Below, in pieces: positions 35,315-44,239 of a DNA stretch of 64,000 nucleotides (position 1 is its first letter; each line of letters begins with the position of its first letter). The stretch comes from Desulfosporosinus nitroreducens. GTDB lineage: Bacteria; Bacillota; Desulfitobacteriia; Desulfitobacteriales; Desulfitobacteriaceae. A program made the position numbers and the translations under genes. Under the pieces are notes generated by a model. The model had not been told where the DNA came from and searched no databases. It saw only the letters and a program-made list of their open reading frames with translations. Where the stretch lies: assembly GCF_023897015.1 (NCBI RefSeq), contig NZ_JAMHFY010000001.1:310001-374000 (forward strand), written 5' to 3'.

Positions 35315-36499
35315 TTATGATTGTTTCGAATGAATAACCTGATCGTACAGTGGAGACATCATTCGCAAACGCTCCACGATTTTCGGTAATTGCTCAAGGA
35401 CATAATCGATTTCTTCTTCTGTATTCTGACGACCCAGGGAGAAGCGCAATGAACCATGGGCAATTTCATGAATCAATCCCATACCCAGTAAAACATGGGA
35501 AGGATCCAGAGACCCCGAGGTACATGCCGATCCGCTTGAGGCTGCAATTCCCAACATATCTAGAGAGAGTAATAAAGACTCCCCTTCAACATAACGGATA
35601 CTGACGTTAACGTTATTGGGTAAACGCTTTTCTCCTACCGGTCCATTTACTTTCACATATTCTATACGTTCTACGATACCATTCATCAGTTTGTCCCGCA
35701 GTTTAATTTGTTTTTTCGCGTCGTCCGCCATCCGTTGCCCAGCCAACTCGCAGGCCTTACCAAACCCAATGATTCCAGGCATATTCTCTGTTCCCGAGCG
35801 GCGCTTTCTTTCTTGCCCTCCGCCATGAATTAAAGGCACAATTCGTACCCCTTTGCGAACATAGAGTGCTCCTACCCCTTTAGGGCCATAAATCTTATGA
35901 CCTGAAACAGTCAGCAAGTCGACATTCATTTCTTCAACATTAATTGGGATTTTTCCCAGAGACTGAACTGCATCAACGTGAAAGACAATACCATGTTCCT
36001 TAGCCAGTTTACCGATTTCTGCAATTGGTTGAATTGATCCCACTTCATTATTGGCATGCATTACAGTAATCAAGATTGTGTCCGGTCGAATAGCCTTCCG
36101 TACTTCATCAACTGAAATAATTCCCTCTTCGTCTACTGGTATAACTGTCAGGTCGAATCCATTCTTTTCCAGGTATTCACAAGTTTCAAGAACAGCATGG
36201 TGTTCGATACAAGAGGTAATAATATGCTTACCTTTTTTACGAAGCGCTTCAGCTGTCCCAAGAATCGCCAGATTGTCCGCTTCTGTTCCTCCGCTGGTAA
36301 ATGTGATCTCCCTAGAAGCAGCACCGATCAACTCGGCCACCTGATTTCGAGCTTGCTCAAGGGCTTGTTTAGTCTCTCTGCCAAAGCCGTGAACACTTGA
36401 CGGGTTACCATACTTTTCTGTGTAATATGTCATCATGATAGCAGCTACTTCTGGATCAACCGGGGTTGTTGCACTGTGGTCTAAATAAACTCGCCTCAT
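35315..36499 (-). CDS. iscS: Cysteine desulfurase IscS/NifS family
   Basis: The PLP enzyme has MRRVYLDHSATTPVDPEV, the Schiff-base lysine in SGHKIYGPKGVGALY, substrate-binding GGGQERKRRSGTEN and the active cysteine in SSGSACTSGSLDPSHVL, with a short loop as in NifS/IscS group I proteins. It gives sulfur to IscU and MnmA. The start at 36499 fits AAGGGAGTGAG upstream; a GTG at 36508 is too close. It follows the Rrf2 regulator by about 47 nt and is likely regulated by it. Confidence 0.96.
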   Translation of the reverse strand: MRRVYLDHSATTPVDPEVAAIMMTYYTEKYGNPSSVHGFGRETKQALEQARNQVAELIGAASREITFTSGGTEADNLAILGTAEALRKKGKHIITSCIEHHAVLETCEYLEKNGFDLTVIPVDEEGIISVDEVRKAIRPDTILITVMHANNEVGSIQPIAEIGKLAKEHGIVFHVDAVQSLGKIPINVEEMNVDLLTVSGHKIYGPKGVGALYVRKGVRIVPLIHGGGQERKRRSGTENMPGIIGFGKACELAGQRMADDAKKQIKLRDKLMNGIVERIEYVKVNGPVGEKRLPNNVNVSIRYVEGESLLLSLDMLGIAASSGSACTSGSLDPSHVLLGMGLIHEIAHGSLRFSLGRQNTEEEIDYVLEQLPKIVERLRMMSPLYDQVIHSKQS

Positions 36500-36546
36500 G
36501 GGGCTCACTCCCTTATATCATAAACTTTGAAGCAAAAAAATAAAGG

Positions 36547-36999
36547 TTAAATGTAATACATATATAAGTTCCGCTCCGATTCAATCTTTTTGGCATCTTC
36601 AAGCATTGTTTCAAGTGTGATGGAATCAAGAACATCTGCGATGGAATCCCTGACTTTCTCCCAAATTGCCCTAGTGACACAAAACTCAGCTTTAGAGCAA
36701 ATTTCCGGGTCCTCCTCTGATACGCAATCAGTCGGAGCAATTGGCCCTTCTAACACACGGATAATATCTCCAATTTTTATTTTATCCGGTTCTCTCCCTA
36801 ACAAGTAACCACCTTGCGCACCACGAACACTTTTCACTAAACCCGCTTTACGCAAACCGGAAACTAGTTGCTCCAGATAATGTTCAGATATACCCTGCCT
36901 CTCTGCAATGCTTTTCAAAGAAGTCGGTCCTTCACCCATATGTTGAGCTAAATCAAACATGGCTTTTACCCCATATCGACCTTTGGTCGAGAGTTTCAA
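36547..36999 (-). CDS. Rrf2-family transcriptional regulator, IscR/CymR-like
   Basis: The protein is about 150 residues from the TTG start giving MKLSTKGRYGVKAMFDLA. The winged helix has SLKSIAERQGISEHYLEQLV, a standard Rrf2 recognition helix. The cysteines in DCVSEEDPEICSKAEFC have a C-x8-C-x5-C pattern, like Fe-S-binding IscR-type proteins. It heads the isc operon and probably senses Fe-S or cysteine status there. A TTGACA-TAAGAT promoter lies upstream. A CymR-like role without a cluster is possible. Confidence 0.9.
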   Translation of the reverse strand: MKLSTKGRYGVKAMFDLAQHMGEGPTSLKSIAERQGISEHYLEQLVSGLRKAGLVKSVRGAQGGYLLGREPDKIKIGDIIRVLEGPIAPTDCVSEEDPEICSKAEFCVTRAIWEKVRDSIADVLDSITLETMLEDAKKIESERNLYMYYI

Positions 37000-37059
37000 C
37001 ACCCTCACCTCTTTTCCACTAGATAAACGCTTTTTTTCATATATTTCTTATCTGTTTAT

Positions 37060-37088
37060 ATCTTATAAAAACACTCGGGATTTGTCAA
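37060..37088 (-). promoter_or_regulatory. Promoter of the Rrf2-isc operon
   Basis: TTGACA (37083-37088) and TAAGAT (37060-37065) are 17 nt apart on the minus strand. The AT-rich ATAAGATATAAACAGATAAG around the -10 could also hold the Rrf2 binding site; this is inference. Confidence 0.7.
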
Positions 37089-37203
37089 GCCTACTAGTAC
37101 CAAACTCAACTTCTTTTATATTTTACACCTAACGCTATCTTTTTACTGTGATCAAACTAACAATTTTAAACGTAAAGCTCTGCAAGCAGATGTCCGTCCT
37201 GCA

Positions 37204-37212
37204 TGATATAAT
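37204..37212 (+). promoter_or_regulatory. Extended -10 promoter of rarA
   Basis: TGATATAAT (TGN before TATAAT) lies 66 nt before the rarA start. No good -35 is seen, which fits an extended -10 type. Confidence 0.55.
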
Positions 37213-37277
37213 TAATATAAGAAAACTTGGCCAGTATCAAACCATAGCCACAGGTTGTAAGAAAGGAACATAGCCCA

Positions 37278-38585
37278 ATGGATCTTTTTTCCGCAACATT
37301 CAATCAACATCAAGTTGCTCCTCTAGCGGAGCGTATGCGCCCAAGAACACTTGAAGAGTATATCGGTCAAACTCAAATTCTCGGCCCTGGAAAACTCCTG
37401 CGTCGGGCTATTGAGGCTGACCGTGTTTCATCATTGATTCTCTATGGCCCGCCAGGAACAGGGAAGACCTCTTTAGCACAAGTCATTGCTGCCAAAACCA
37501 CGTCGCGTTTTGTCCGCATAAATGCTGTCACCTCTGGCGTTAAGGAGATCCGTGAAATTATTACGCAGGCAACAGATAATCTTCATCTTTACAGCAAGCG
37601 CACTTTAGTTTTTTGTGATGAAGTTCATCGTTTTAATAAAGGACAACAAGATGCACTTCTTCCTGCTGTCGAAAATGGAACTATTACCTTCATCGGTGCA
37701 ACAACAGAAAACCCCTTCTTTGAATTAAATTCTGCGCTCCTTAGTCGTTCAACCCTTTTTCGATTAGAACTTCTTGAACCTCCAGAAATTCGTCTCGGAC
37801 TCGAACAAGCCCTGAAGGATTCAGAACGAGGTTTAGGGCAATATCAAGCAGAAATCACCTCTGAAGCGTGGGAGCATTGGATTAATTATGCTAACGGAGA
37901 TTTACGCCGCGCCCTTAATGCTTTAGAGCTGGCAGTTCTTACTACCGCGCCAGAAAACGGAATTCGTCATATCTCCCTTGATATAGCGGAAGAATCCATA
38001 CAACAACGGGCCATCCGGTTCGATAAATCAGGGGATAATCATTATGACATCATCTCCGCATTTATCAAAAGTATGCGCGGTTCAGATCCCGATGCAGCGC
38101 TCTATTGGTTAGGGGTTTTACTTGAAGCGGGCGAAGATCCACGTTTTATTGTCCGACGGATTATCGTCCACGCGTCAGAAGATGTGGGATTGGCAGATCC
38201 GATGGTCATGCTTCAAGCTCATGCTGCTGCAAATGCTCTTGAATGGCTGGGCCTGCCTGAAGCAAGAATCCCCATAGCTCAAGCAGTTCTAGCCATCACA
38301 ACTGCACCTAAAAGCAACAGTGTTGTCACGAGCATCGATCAGGCTCTGAATTATGTAAAAAAACATCCTACTGGAGAAGTTCCCCCCCAACTTAAGGACG
38401 GACACTACCCCGGCGCAGAAAAATTAGGGAACGGAAAAGGATACCTCTATCCACACTCTTACCCAGGCCACTGGGTTGACCAAACCTACCTGCCCCCAAC
38501 TGTTCAGGGACAAACCTTTTACGTCCCCTCAAAAATGGGAAAAGAGCTTTTCACCCCCCCTAAGGCCACGGATAATAAAAGATAG
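37278..38585 (+). CDS. rarA: Replication-associated recombination protein RarA (MgsA/WRNIP1 family)
   Basis: This AAA+ ATPase of 435 residues has APLAERMRPRTLEEYIGQTQ, Walker A YGPPGTGKTSLAQVIA, Walker B LVFCDEVHRFNKGQQDALLP and sensor GATTENPFFELNSALLSRS. The C-terminal helical domain includes SAFIKSMRGSDPDAALYWL and HYPGAEKLGNGKGYLYPHSY. It acts at stalled replication forks. It is divergent from the isc operon and ends against a terminator shared with trxA. Confidence 0.95.
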   Translation: MDLFSATFNQHQVAPLAERMRPRTLEEYIGQTQILGPGKLLRRAIEADRVSSLILYGPPGTGKTSLAQVIAAKTTSRFVRINAVTSGVKEIREIITQATDNLHLYSKRTLVFCDEVHRFNKGQQDALLPAVENGTITFIGATTENPFFELNSALLSRSTLFRLELLEPPEIRLGLEQALKDSERGLGQYQAEITSEAWEHWINYANGDLRRALNALELAVLTTAPENGIRHISLDIAEESIQQRAIRFDKSGDNHYDIISAFIKSMRGSDPDAALYWLGVLLEAGEDPRFIVRRIIVHASEDVGLADPMVMLQAHAAANALEWLGLPEARIPIAQAVLAITTAPKSNSVVTSIDQALNYVKKHPTGEVPPQLKDGHYPGAEKLGNGKGYLYPHSYPGHWVDQTYLPPTVQGQTFYVPSKMGKELFTPPKATDNKR

Positions 38586-38634
38586 CCTAACCCCGCTCCC
38601 CGAATTGAAGTTTATACCCCCCCTCATTTAGCCC

Positions 38635-38669
38635 AAAAAAGCGATGCCCGAAATTGGGCATCGCTTTTT
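38635..38669. terminator. Bidirectional terminator between rarA and trxA
   Basis: The stem GCGATGCCC / GGGCATCGC, flanked by A6 and T5, works for both convergent genes. Confidence 0.9.
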
Positions 38670-38693
38670 ATTATCGGCTTATATTATTGACAC

Positions 38694-39023
38694 TTAGATA
38701 TGGGCCTCGAGCATTTTGACAAGGTCAGGTTTTCCACGGAAGCCAGTAATTTTGTCAACCATTTTGCCCCCCTTGAAAATAGCCAGTGTAGGTATGCTCA
38801 TAACTCCATATTCACTAGAGATAGGGCCATTCTCATCGACATTAACCTTCCCGATGGCGATTCGGCCGACATACTCATCAGCAAGTTCATCAATAACAGG
38901 AGTAACCATACGACATGGATTACACCAAGGAGCCCAAAAATCGACCAAAACCGCTTGCTCAGACTTCAAAACATCCGATTCAAAATTTGCAGTAGTAAAG
39001 GTTTTAACATTTGCACCTGCCAT
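38694..39023 (-). CDS. trxA: Thioredoxin with CNPC active site
   Basis: The 109-residue thioredoxin has VLVDFWAPWCNPCRMVTPVI with active site C-N-P-C rather than C-G-P-C. VDENGPISSEYGVMSIPTLAIFKGGKMV has the cis-proline and the Phe-Lys pattern of the fold. The changed residue should alter the redox potential or substrate choice. It follows csoR by 26 nt with GGAGG in the gap and is probably transcribed with it from the operator-controlled promoter. A general thioredoxin may exist elsewhere. Confidence 0.93.
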   Translation of the reverse strand: MAGANVKTFTTANFESDVLKSEQAVLVDFWAPWCNPCRMVTPVIDELADEYVGRIAIGKVNVDENGPISSEYGVMSIPTLAIFKGGKMVDKITGFRGKPDLVKMLEAHI

Positions 39024-39049
39024 AATAATTCCTCCTAATCAAATATGAT

Positions 39050-39331
39050 TTACTTAATAAATTTAGCGAGCACCCCAATAAGCTCCTCAATCGCAGCTTC
39101 CTGGTTATTGTTCTCAACGGCATTGCGCATACATCCCCGTGAATGGTGTTCAAAGACAATAGTGCCAACCCTGTTAAGCGCAGCACGAACTGCTGCCACT
39201 TGAATCAAGACATCAACACAATACTTGTCACTGTCAACCATACGTTGAATCCCTTTTACTTGGCCTTCGATTTTTTTAAGCCTGCGTATAAGATCCTCTT
39301 TAGATTCTGAATAAGGGGTTGAATTCGTCAT
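39050..39331 (-). CDS. csoR: CsoR family metal-sensing transcriptional repressor
   Basis: This all-helical repressor of about 93 residues from MTNSTPYSESKEDL reads LIRRLKKIEGQVKGIQRMV, KYCVDVLIQVAAVRAALNRV and FEHHSRGCMRNAV. The Cys, His and Cys ligands of the W-x-H-x pattern (KYCVDV, EHHSRGC) fit copper-type CsoR. RBS GGAGG lies 9 nt upstream. Its promoter has the CsoR-like operator TACCC-TAAGG-GGGTA at 39348. It represses its own operon with trxA; copper is likely but not proven. Confidence 0.9.
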   Translation of the reverse strand: MTNSTPYSESKEDLIRRLKKIEGQVKGIQRMVDSDKYCVDVLIQVAAVRAALNRVGTIVFEHHSRGCMRNAVENNNQEAAIEELIGVLAKFIK

Positions 39332-39347
39332 GCTATGCATCCTCCGA

Positions 39348-39362
39348 TACCCTAAGGGGGTA
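39348..39362. promoter_or_regulatory. CsoR-type operator
   Basis: The inverted pattern TACCCTAAGGGGGTA lies between the -10 of the csoR promoter and its start codon. It closely resembles copper CsoR operators of Bacilli (TACCC-N5-GGGTA). Repressor bound here should block transcription initiation. Confidence 0.75.
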
Positions 39363-39374
39363 GCTACAATAAAT

Positions 39375-39403
39375 ATTATAGCTAATGCACTCTTCCCTGT
39401 CAA
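39375..39403 (-). promoter_or_regulatory. Consensus promoter of csoR-trxA
   Basis: TTGACA (39398-39403), 17 nt and TATAAT (39375-39380) form a perfect sigma-A consensus on the minus strand. The CsoR operator lies immediately downstream, over the expected early transcribed region. Confidence 0.9.
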
Positions 39404-39498
39404 CTCGGAAAAGTTACTATTCCTTACAATTCAAGAAGAATTCTTTTAATAAAAAAATATTTTGTTAACTCTCCTCATTGCCCACTCGCTTTGCCTTA

Positions 39499-41283
39499 TC
39501 ATTTTACACTGGGTAACTCAATATTTGTCCGGATATGCAATTCTTTTAATTGTTTGTCCGCCACTGTCGAAGGAGCATGAGCCATTAAATCTGAGGCACT
39601 TTGAGTTTTCGGAAAAGCAATTACGTCTCTTATATTATCTTTTCCAGTTAAGAGCATAATCATTCGATCCAGGCCAAAGGCAATTCCGCCGTGGGGAGGA
39701 GTACCATATTCAAAGGCCTCCATAAGAAATCCAAATTGGGCGACAGCCTCTTCCTCAGAAAATCCAAGTAACTTGAATAACCTCTCCTGTACCTCGCGAC
39801 GATGAATCCGAATACTTCCGCCCCCGAGCTCCGTTCCGTTGAGGACCATGTCATAGGCCTTTGCCCGAACTTTAAGGGGATCAGTCTCGAGAAGATGTAA
39901 ATCTTCGTCCATCGGTGCAGTAAATTGATGGTGAATAGCGATATGACGTTGTTGTTCCTCATCATATTCCAAGAGTGGGAATTCGGTAACCCATAGGAAT
40001 TCGAGCAGTCCCTCTTCAATCAGACCTAAACGTTTTGCCAATTCCAAGCGCAGATGCCCCAATGCATCAGAGACGACAGCATAGGTATCTGCCACAAAGA
40101 ACAAGATATCTCCAGTCTCGGCACGTGTACGTTCAATTAGGGCAGCCATTTCCTCTTCAGTAAAGAATTTAGCAATAGGGGATTTCAGGCCCTCCTCAGC
40201 TAAGACGATCCAGGCTAAGCCTTTCGCTCGATAAGTACTGACAAACTTAGCCAGGTCATCGATTTCGCGACGTGGCAAGCCAGCACACCCTTTAGCGCAG
40301 ATACACTTTACGCTCCCGCCATTTGCCACCGCATTAGCGAATACCTTAAATCCGGTTTTACCCACGAGTTCTCCTACATCGATCAGTTCCATGCCAAAGC
40401 GCGTATCCGGTTTGTCTGATCCATAACGTTCCATTGCTTCTTTATATGTTAAACGCGGGAAAGGAACGGTTACAGGTTTCCCAACCGTTTCAGAGAAAAT
40501 CTCCGTCATTAATTTTTCCATCATGGGAAGTATGTCTTCCACTTCGACAAAAGACATCTCAACATCAAGTTGAGTAAATTCCGGTTGACGATCTGCTCTT
40601 AAATCCTCATCCCTGAAACAACGAGCAATTTGAAAATACTTCTCCATACCGCCTACCATGAGAAGTTGCTTATATATTTGGGGGGACTGTGGTAAGGCAT
40701 AAAACTCACCTGGGTGAACACGGCTGGGAACAAGATAATCTCGTGCCCCCTCAGGCGTAGATTTATTAAGCATGGGAGTTTCGATTTCATAAAAACCTTG
40801 ACGGTCAAAGAAATTACGCATGATCTGAGTGACTCGATGCCGAATCTTGAATATGGTCTGCATTTCAGGTCGACGCAAATCCAAATAACGATATTTTAGA
40901 CGCACTGTCTCGTCTACATCCACTTGATCTACAAGATAGTAAGGAGGAGTTTTAGCTCCATTTAAGACATCCAATGTCTGTGCCGCGATCTCAATTTTGC
41001 CTGTTGCCAGGTTTGGATTAATCATTCCTTCTGGGCGAGCAATCACTTGCCCAAGGATAGAGACAACGAACTCTGAACGCAAGCTTTCCGCCGTGGAAAA
41101 TCCTTCTCCCATCTTCTCTGGGTCAAAAACAACTTGAACAATACCTGTACGATCTCGCAGATCAACGAAAATTAAACCTCCGTGGTCACGACGGCGCTGA
41201 ACCCATCCTAACAAACGAACGGTCTCTCCCACTTTTGCTAATCCTAGCTGCCCATTTTCAACACGTTCTGAAAATACTGTCAT
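39499..41283 (-). CDS. aspS: Aspartate--tRNA ligase
   Basis: The 594-residue class II synthetase has an OB anticodon domain ([20 protein letters not shown]), the motif-2 region [20 protein letters not shown], the GAD insert and motif-3 [15 protein letters not shown]. It charges tRNA-Asp, probably also tRNA-Asn in organisms with GatCAB. The start MTVFSERVE at 41283 has AGAGAGGTG upstream and begins right after the hisS stop, so the two genes are coupled and share the hisS T-box. Confidence 0.97.
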   Translation of the reverse strand: MTVFSERVENGQLGLAKVGETVRLLGWVQRRRDHGGLIFVDLRDRTGIVQVVFDPEKMGEGFSTAESLRSEFVVSILGQVIARPEGMINPNLATGKIEIAAQTLDVLNGAKTPPYYLVDQVDVDETVRLKYRYLDLRRPEMQTIFKIRHRVTQIMRNFFDRQGFYEIETPMLNKSTPEGARDYLVPSRVHPGEFYALPQSPQIYKQLLMVGGMEKYFQIARCFRDEDLRADRQPEFTQLDVEMSFVEVEDILPMMEKLMTEIFSETVGKPVTVPFPRLTYKEAMERYGSDKPDTRFGMELIDVGELVGKTGFKVFANAVANGGSVKCICAKGCAGLPRREIDDLAKFVSTYRAKGLAWIVLAEEGLKSPIAKFFTEEEMAALIERTRAETGDILFFVADTYAVVSDALGHLRLELAKRLGLIEEGLLEFLWVTEFPLLEYDEEQQRHIAIHHQFTAPMDEDLHLLETDPLKVRAKAYDMVLNGTELGGGSIRIHRREVQERLFKLLGFSEEEAVAQFGFLMEAFEYGTPPHGGIAFGLDRMIMLLTGKDNIRDVIAFPKTQSASDLMAHAPSTVADKQLKELHIRTNIELPSVK

Positions 41284-41284
41284 G

Positions 41285-42556
41285 TTAAACACCTCTCTGA
41301 TACTTCTTGTTTATTTCTTCAACTGCGTCCACCAGTGAAACTTCCATTTGCTCGCCGAGTGTTAAATCACGAATGACAAGCACCTTTCGAGCAAGCTCTT
41401 CTTCACCAAGAATTAAGGCATAGCGTACGCCTTGTCGATTGGCTGATTTAAGTTGGTTTTTTAGACTTCGACCGAGCAAATCCATACCCACAGGCATCCC
41501 TTGGCTGCGCAAGGCACTCAGAAGAGCAAAGCCCTCGATTTGGGCTTGTTCACCCCAGGCAATCAACATAGCAAATAGTTTAGGCTTTTCTTCCGGCAGC
41601 TTATGTTGTACTTGCAGGGCTGCTAAAACACGTTCAATCCCCATAGCGAATCCAATTCCCGGAGTTGGCGGTCCGCCGATTTCTTCAACCAGCTTATCAT
41701 ACCTGCCGCCCCCACAAATGGCACTCTGCGCTCCAATTTCTTCGACCATGACTTCGAAAGCTGTTTTCGTGTAATAATCAAGTCCTCTTACCAAGCGTGG
41801 ATTAACTCGATAGACCACTCCGGCCCTGCCTAAGATAGCCAGAACTTTCTCGAAGTGAGTACTGCAGTCCTCACAAAGGGTGTCCTTTGTTGTCGGCGCC
41901 CCAACGGTCTCTTCTTGACAAGAGGGGTTCTTGCAATCTAGTATGCGCAATGGATTTCGTTCAAAACGTTCTTGGCAATCGTTACATAATTTACTTTTTC
42001 GAGCAGCCAGAAATTCCTGCAGTTGTTCACGGTGCCTTGCGCGGCAAATTGGGCATCCGACAGAATTGACATGGACCTCAAGCCCAATTAGTCCAAGTCG
42101 TTTATATAAATTCCAGACTAAGCTAATGACTTCTGCGTCCACGATCGGTTGGTCTGCACCCAAAACTTCAATCCCAAACTGATGGAACTGGCGAAAACGA
42201 CCGCTTTGTGGCCGCTCATACCGAAACATAGGGCCAATATAGTACAATTTCATCGGCTGTGGTTGGCCATAAAGCTTGTCCTCCACATACGCACGGCAGA
42301 CCGAAGCAGTCATCTCCGGACGCAGGGTCATTGATCGATCCCCTTTGTCTTGGAAGGTGTACATTTCTTTCTTAACAATATCCGTAGTTTGCCCAACACC
42401 CCTTTGAAAAAGTTCTGTCGCTTCAAACATCGGCGTCCGAATCTCTTCATACCCATATTCGCGGCAAACTGAGCGAATAGTTTCTTCGAGATATTGCCAT
42501 TGTTCGATTGTACCTGGCAATAGATCTTGAGTCCCTTTTGGACGCTGAATCGCCAT
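41285..42556 (-). CDS. hisS: Histidine--tRNA ligase
   Basis: The 423-residue enzyme has [17 protein letters not shown], motif 2 [20 protein letters not shown], the His-specific [16 protein letters not shown] and the motif-3 region [29 protein letters not shown]. An extra Cys-rich insert ([13 protein letters not shown]) between 176 and 225 suggests a zinc-binding insertion. RBS is AAGGAGG 6 nt before the ATG. It is the first gene of the hisS-aspS operon. Confidence 0.97.
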   Translation of the reverse strand: MAIQRPKGTQDLLPGTIEQWQYLEETIRSVCREYGYEEIRTPMFEATELFQRGVGQTTDIVKKEMYTFQDKGDRSMTLRPEMTASVCRAYVEDKLYGQPQPMKLYYIGPMFRYERPQSGRFRQFHQFGIEVLGADQPIVDAEVISLVWNLYKRLGLIGLEVHVNSVGCPICRARHREQLQEFLAARKSKLCNDCQERFERNPLRILDCKNPSCQEETVGAPTTKDTLCEDCSTHFEKVLAILGRAGVVYRVNPRLVRGLDYYTKTAFEVMVEEIGAQSAICGGGRYDKLVEEIGGPPTPGIGFAMGIERVLAALQVQHKLPEEKPKLFAMLIAWGEQAQIEGFALLSALRSQGMPVGMDLLGRSLKNQLKSANRQGVRYALILGEEELARKVLVIRDLTLGEQMEVSLVDAVEEINKKYQRGV

Positions 42557-42608
42557 GCAAATTCCTCCTTAAATTATAGTTCAAAAAATGGCTTGGCTGG
42601 CACTTATA

Positions 42609-42870
42609 GAAAAAAAGCCCTCGTTCCTTGCTTTGCGCAAGGGACGAGAACTTCTCGCGGTGCCACCCTAATTGACGGTATTCTTCCGCCCACTTTTCAG
42701 TCGTTAACGAGACTATCCGATGCAAAGATACTCTTCTTTAGGGTGTCCTACCGTGTGTCTCTCAGGCTAGTTCCAGTCTTGCAAGCCCTCCCTGGAGAAA
42801 GATTAACCCGGAATTTTCCAAAAGGTTTCGTGAGTATTCTACATTTATTACGTTGTTTCAATGAATAACG
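42609..42870 (-). ncRNA. T-box riboswitch upstream of hisS-aspS
   Basis: On the minus strand the leader has a canonical T-box AGGGTGGCACCGCG, a TCTCGTCCCTTGC antiterminator/terminator partner and a terminator stem that ends in seven T. TGGC (42662-42665) matches a tRNA discriminator G, as in tRNA-Asp. The specifier loop GAGAGACACACGG (about 42752-42762) contains both GAC (Asp) and, two bases on, CAC (His). The leader probably senses uncharged tRNA-Asp; a role for tRNA-His is open. Confidence 0.9.
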
Positions 42871-42883
42871 CCTATATCTTTAT

Positions 42884-42913
42884 ATTTTACCAAATACGAT
42901 CGTTATTTGTCAA
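42884..42913 (-). promoter_or_regulatory. Promoter of hisS-aspS
   Basis: TTGACA (42908-42913) and TAAAAT (42884-42889) are 18 nt apart on the minus strand, just before the T-box stem I. Confidence 0.7.
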
Positions 42914-42988
42914 TAATTATTTGGTTATTTCTGTAAATAGATTATTTCCCCCACGACCGATAGTAAGTCCCACCAAATGATGCGCTCT

Positions 42989-43096
42989 TTAATCCGGATT
43001 AATCGCTCCAAGCTCCTGGATAACATCTTCTAAGATTAGTTCGGATTCCTCTGTGGTAGTAATTTTCACTGAATCAAGAATATTTGTATATCCCAT
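42989..43096 (-). pseudogene. Short ORF or gene remnant
   Basis: A 35-residue frame reads MGYTNILDSVKI...EESELILEDVIQELGAINPD and stops. There is no ribosome binding site before its ATG, and the start adjoins a dispersed repeat. The C-terminus looks like an ordinary acidic amphipathic helix. It could be the tail of a decayed gene; I recognise no family. Confidence 0.35.
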
Positions 43097-43150
43097 CGCC
43101 AAGGATAGCTTAGTGCCGCGGTGCCATGGATGGCAACACTGAATCAAGAA
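43067..43150. repeat. 14-bp direct repeats flanking a repeat copy
   Basis: CACTGAATCAAGAA occurs at 43067-43080 and again at 43137-43150. The 56 bp between hold the second copy of the double-palindrome repeat. It looks like a duplication at an insertion, but the first repeat copy at 33739 has no such flanks. Confidence 0.55.
43098..43134. repeat. Dispersed double-palindrome repeat, copy 2
   Basis: GCCAAGGATAGC, a short spacer and GCCATGGATGGC match the copy at 33739-33777 over about 37 bp. It lies just after the stop of the MBL hydrolase. Confidence 0.6.
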
Positions 43151-43153
43151 ATT

Positions 43154-43774
43154 TTATACCAAAAAGGGATTGTCCCGTTTTTCTTCTCCGATACTGGTCT
43201 CTTCACCATGACCAGGAAAAACTCGGGTATCTTCTGGGAGAATCAAGAGTTTTTTCTTGACTCCATCTAAAAGCTGATTCATTGATCCTCCCGGGAAATC
43301 AGTTCGCCCAATCGACCCGGCAAAAAGCGTATCTCCGCTAAACAGCCCTTCAGAACATAAGAAACATACCCCTCCAGGAGAATGTCCCGGAGTTGCTATG
43401 ACTTTGATTCGTTCTTTGCCAATCATAAGTTCTTGTCCATCCTGAAGCAGGATATCCGCTTTCTTAAGTACAAGTCTGCTTCCCACATAACTAGAGAGGT
43501 TCTTCTTGTCATCTGTTAACATCCCTGCATCATCCGCATGAATCCCTACCAAGACATCCCCCAATAGTTCTCTAAGTTCATCTACGGCACCAATGTGATC
43601 CACATGCCCATGGGTAATCAGAATATAATCTACCTTTAGACCCTTCTCCATAACCCAACGATAAATCCTTTTCCCATCTGCGCCGGGGTCGATGACCACA
43701 GCTTTCTTAGTTTCCGCACAATAGAACAAATAACAATTTGCTCCCATGGCACCCATAGCTTGCGCTTCAATCAT
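43154..43774 (-). CDS. MBL-fold metallohydrolase (glyoxalase II-like)
   Basis: The 206-residue protein has the metal motif ITHGHVDHIGAVDEL (HxHxDH), then TPGHSPGGVCFLC, FSGDTLFAGSIGRTDFPGG and VFPGHGEETSIGEE, which give the remaining histidine and Asp ligands. It is close to small hydroxyacylglutathione hydrolase-like proteins. The real substrate is unknown. ATG at 43774 has AGGAGG upstream. It lies after dtd and before the repeat region. Confidence 0.88.
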   Translation of the reverse strand: MIEAQAMGAMGANCYLFYCAETKKAVVIDPGADGKRIYRWVMEKGLKVDYILITHGHVDHIGAVDELRELLGDVLVGIHADDAGMLTDDKKNLSSYVGSRLVLKKADILLQDGQELMIGKERIKVIATPGHSPGGVCFLCSEGLFSGDTLFAGSIGRTDFPGGSMNQLLDGVKKKLLILPEDTRVFPGHGEETSIGEEKRDNPFLV

Positions 43775-43788
43775 CAAACATTACCTCC

Positions 43789-44238
43789 TTAAAACTTTTT
43801 CTTACTGTCTAAAAGTATCGTCACAGGTCCATCGTTGACCAATTCAACGTCCATCTCTGCTTGGAAAATTCCCGTCTCCACTTTTATTCCATAACTGCGC
43901 ATTCCGGCAACGCTGCGTTCGAATAGATCCTTAGCTTGTTCAGGTGGTGCAGCTGCCGTAAAACTAGGGCGTTTCCCTTTACGGCAATCACCATAAAGTG
44001 TAAATTGAGAAACTACAAGAATTTCTCCGCCTGTATCCAGTACGGAGCAATTCATTTTCCCTCCTTGATCTTCAAAAATTCGCAACCCTACAATTTTTTC
44101 AATCATCCAGCTTATGTCGTCTGCTCCGTCTTCTTGTCCAACTGCCAGCAGGACTAAAAGTCCGGCAGCTATGATTCCTACTTTTTCACCGTCCACGGTT
44201 ACCGAGGCGCGTTTAACGCGCTGTACAACACTGCGCAT
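43789..44238 (-). CDS. dtd: D-aminoacyl-tRNA deacylase
   Basis: The 149-residue protein has [20 protein letters not shown] at the N-terminus, the [17 protein letters not shown] catalytic region and the G-x-P motif in [11 protein letters not shown] (cross-subunit Gly-cisPro). It removes D-amino acids from mischarged tRNA. Its start lies one base after the relA stop, so it is coupled to relA. Confidence 0.95.
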   Translation of the reverse strand: MRSVVQRVKRASVTVDGEKVGIIAAGLLVLLAVGQEDGADDISWMIEKIVGLRIFEDQGGKMNCSVLDTGGEILVVSQFTLYGDCRKGKRPSFTAAAPPEQAKDLFERSVAGMRSYGIKVETGIFQAEMDVELVNDGPVTILLDSKKKF

Positions 44239-44239
44239 C

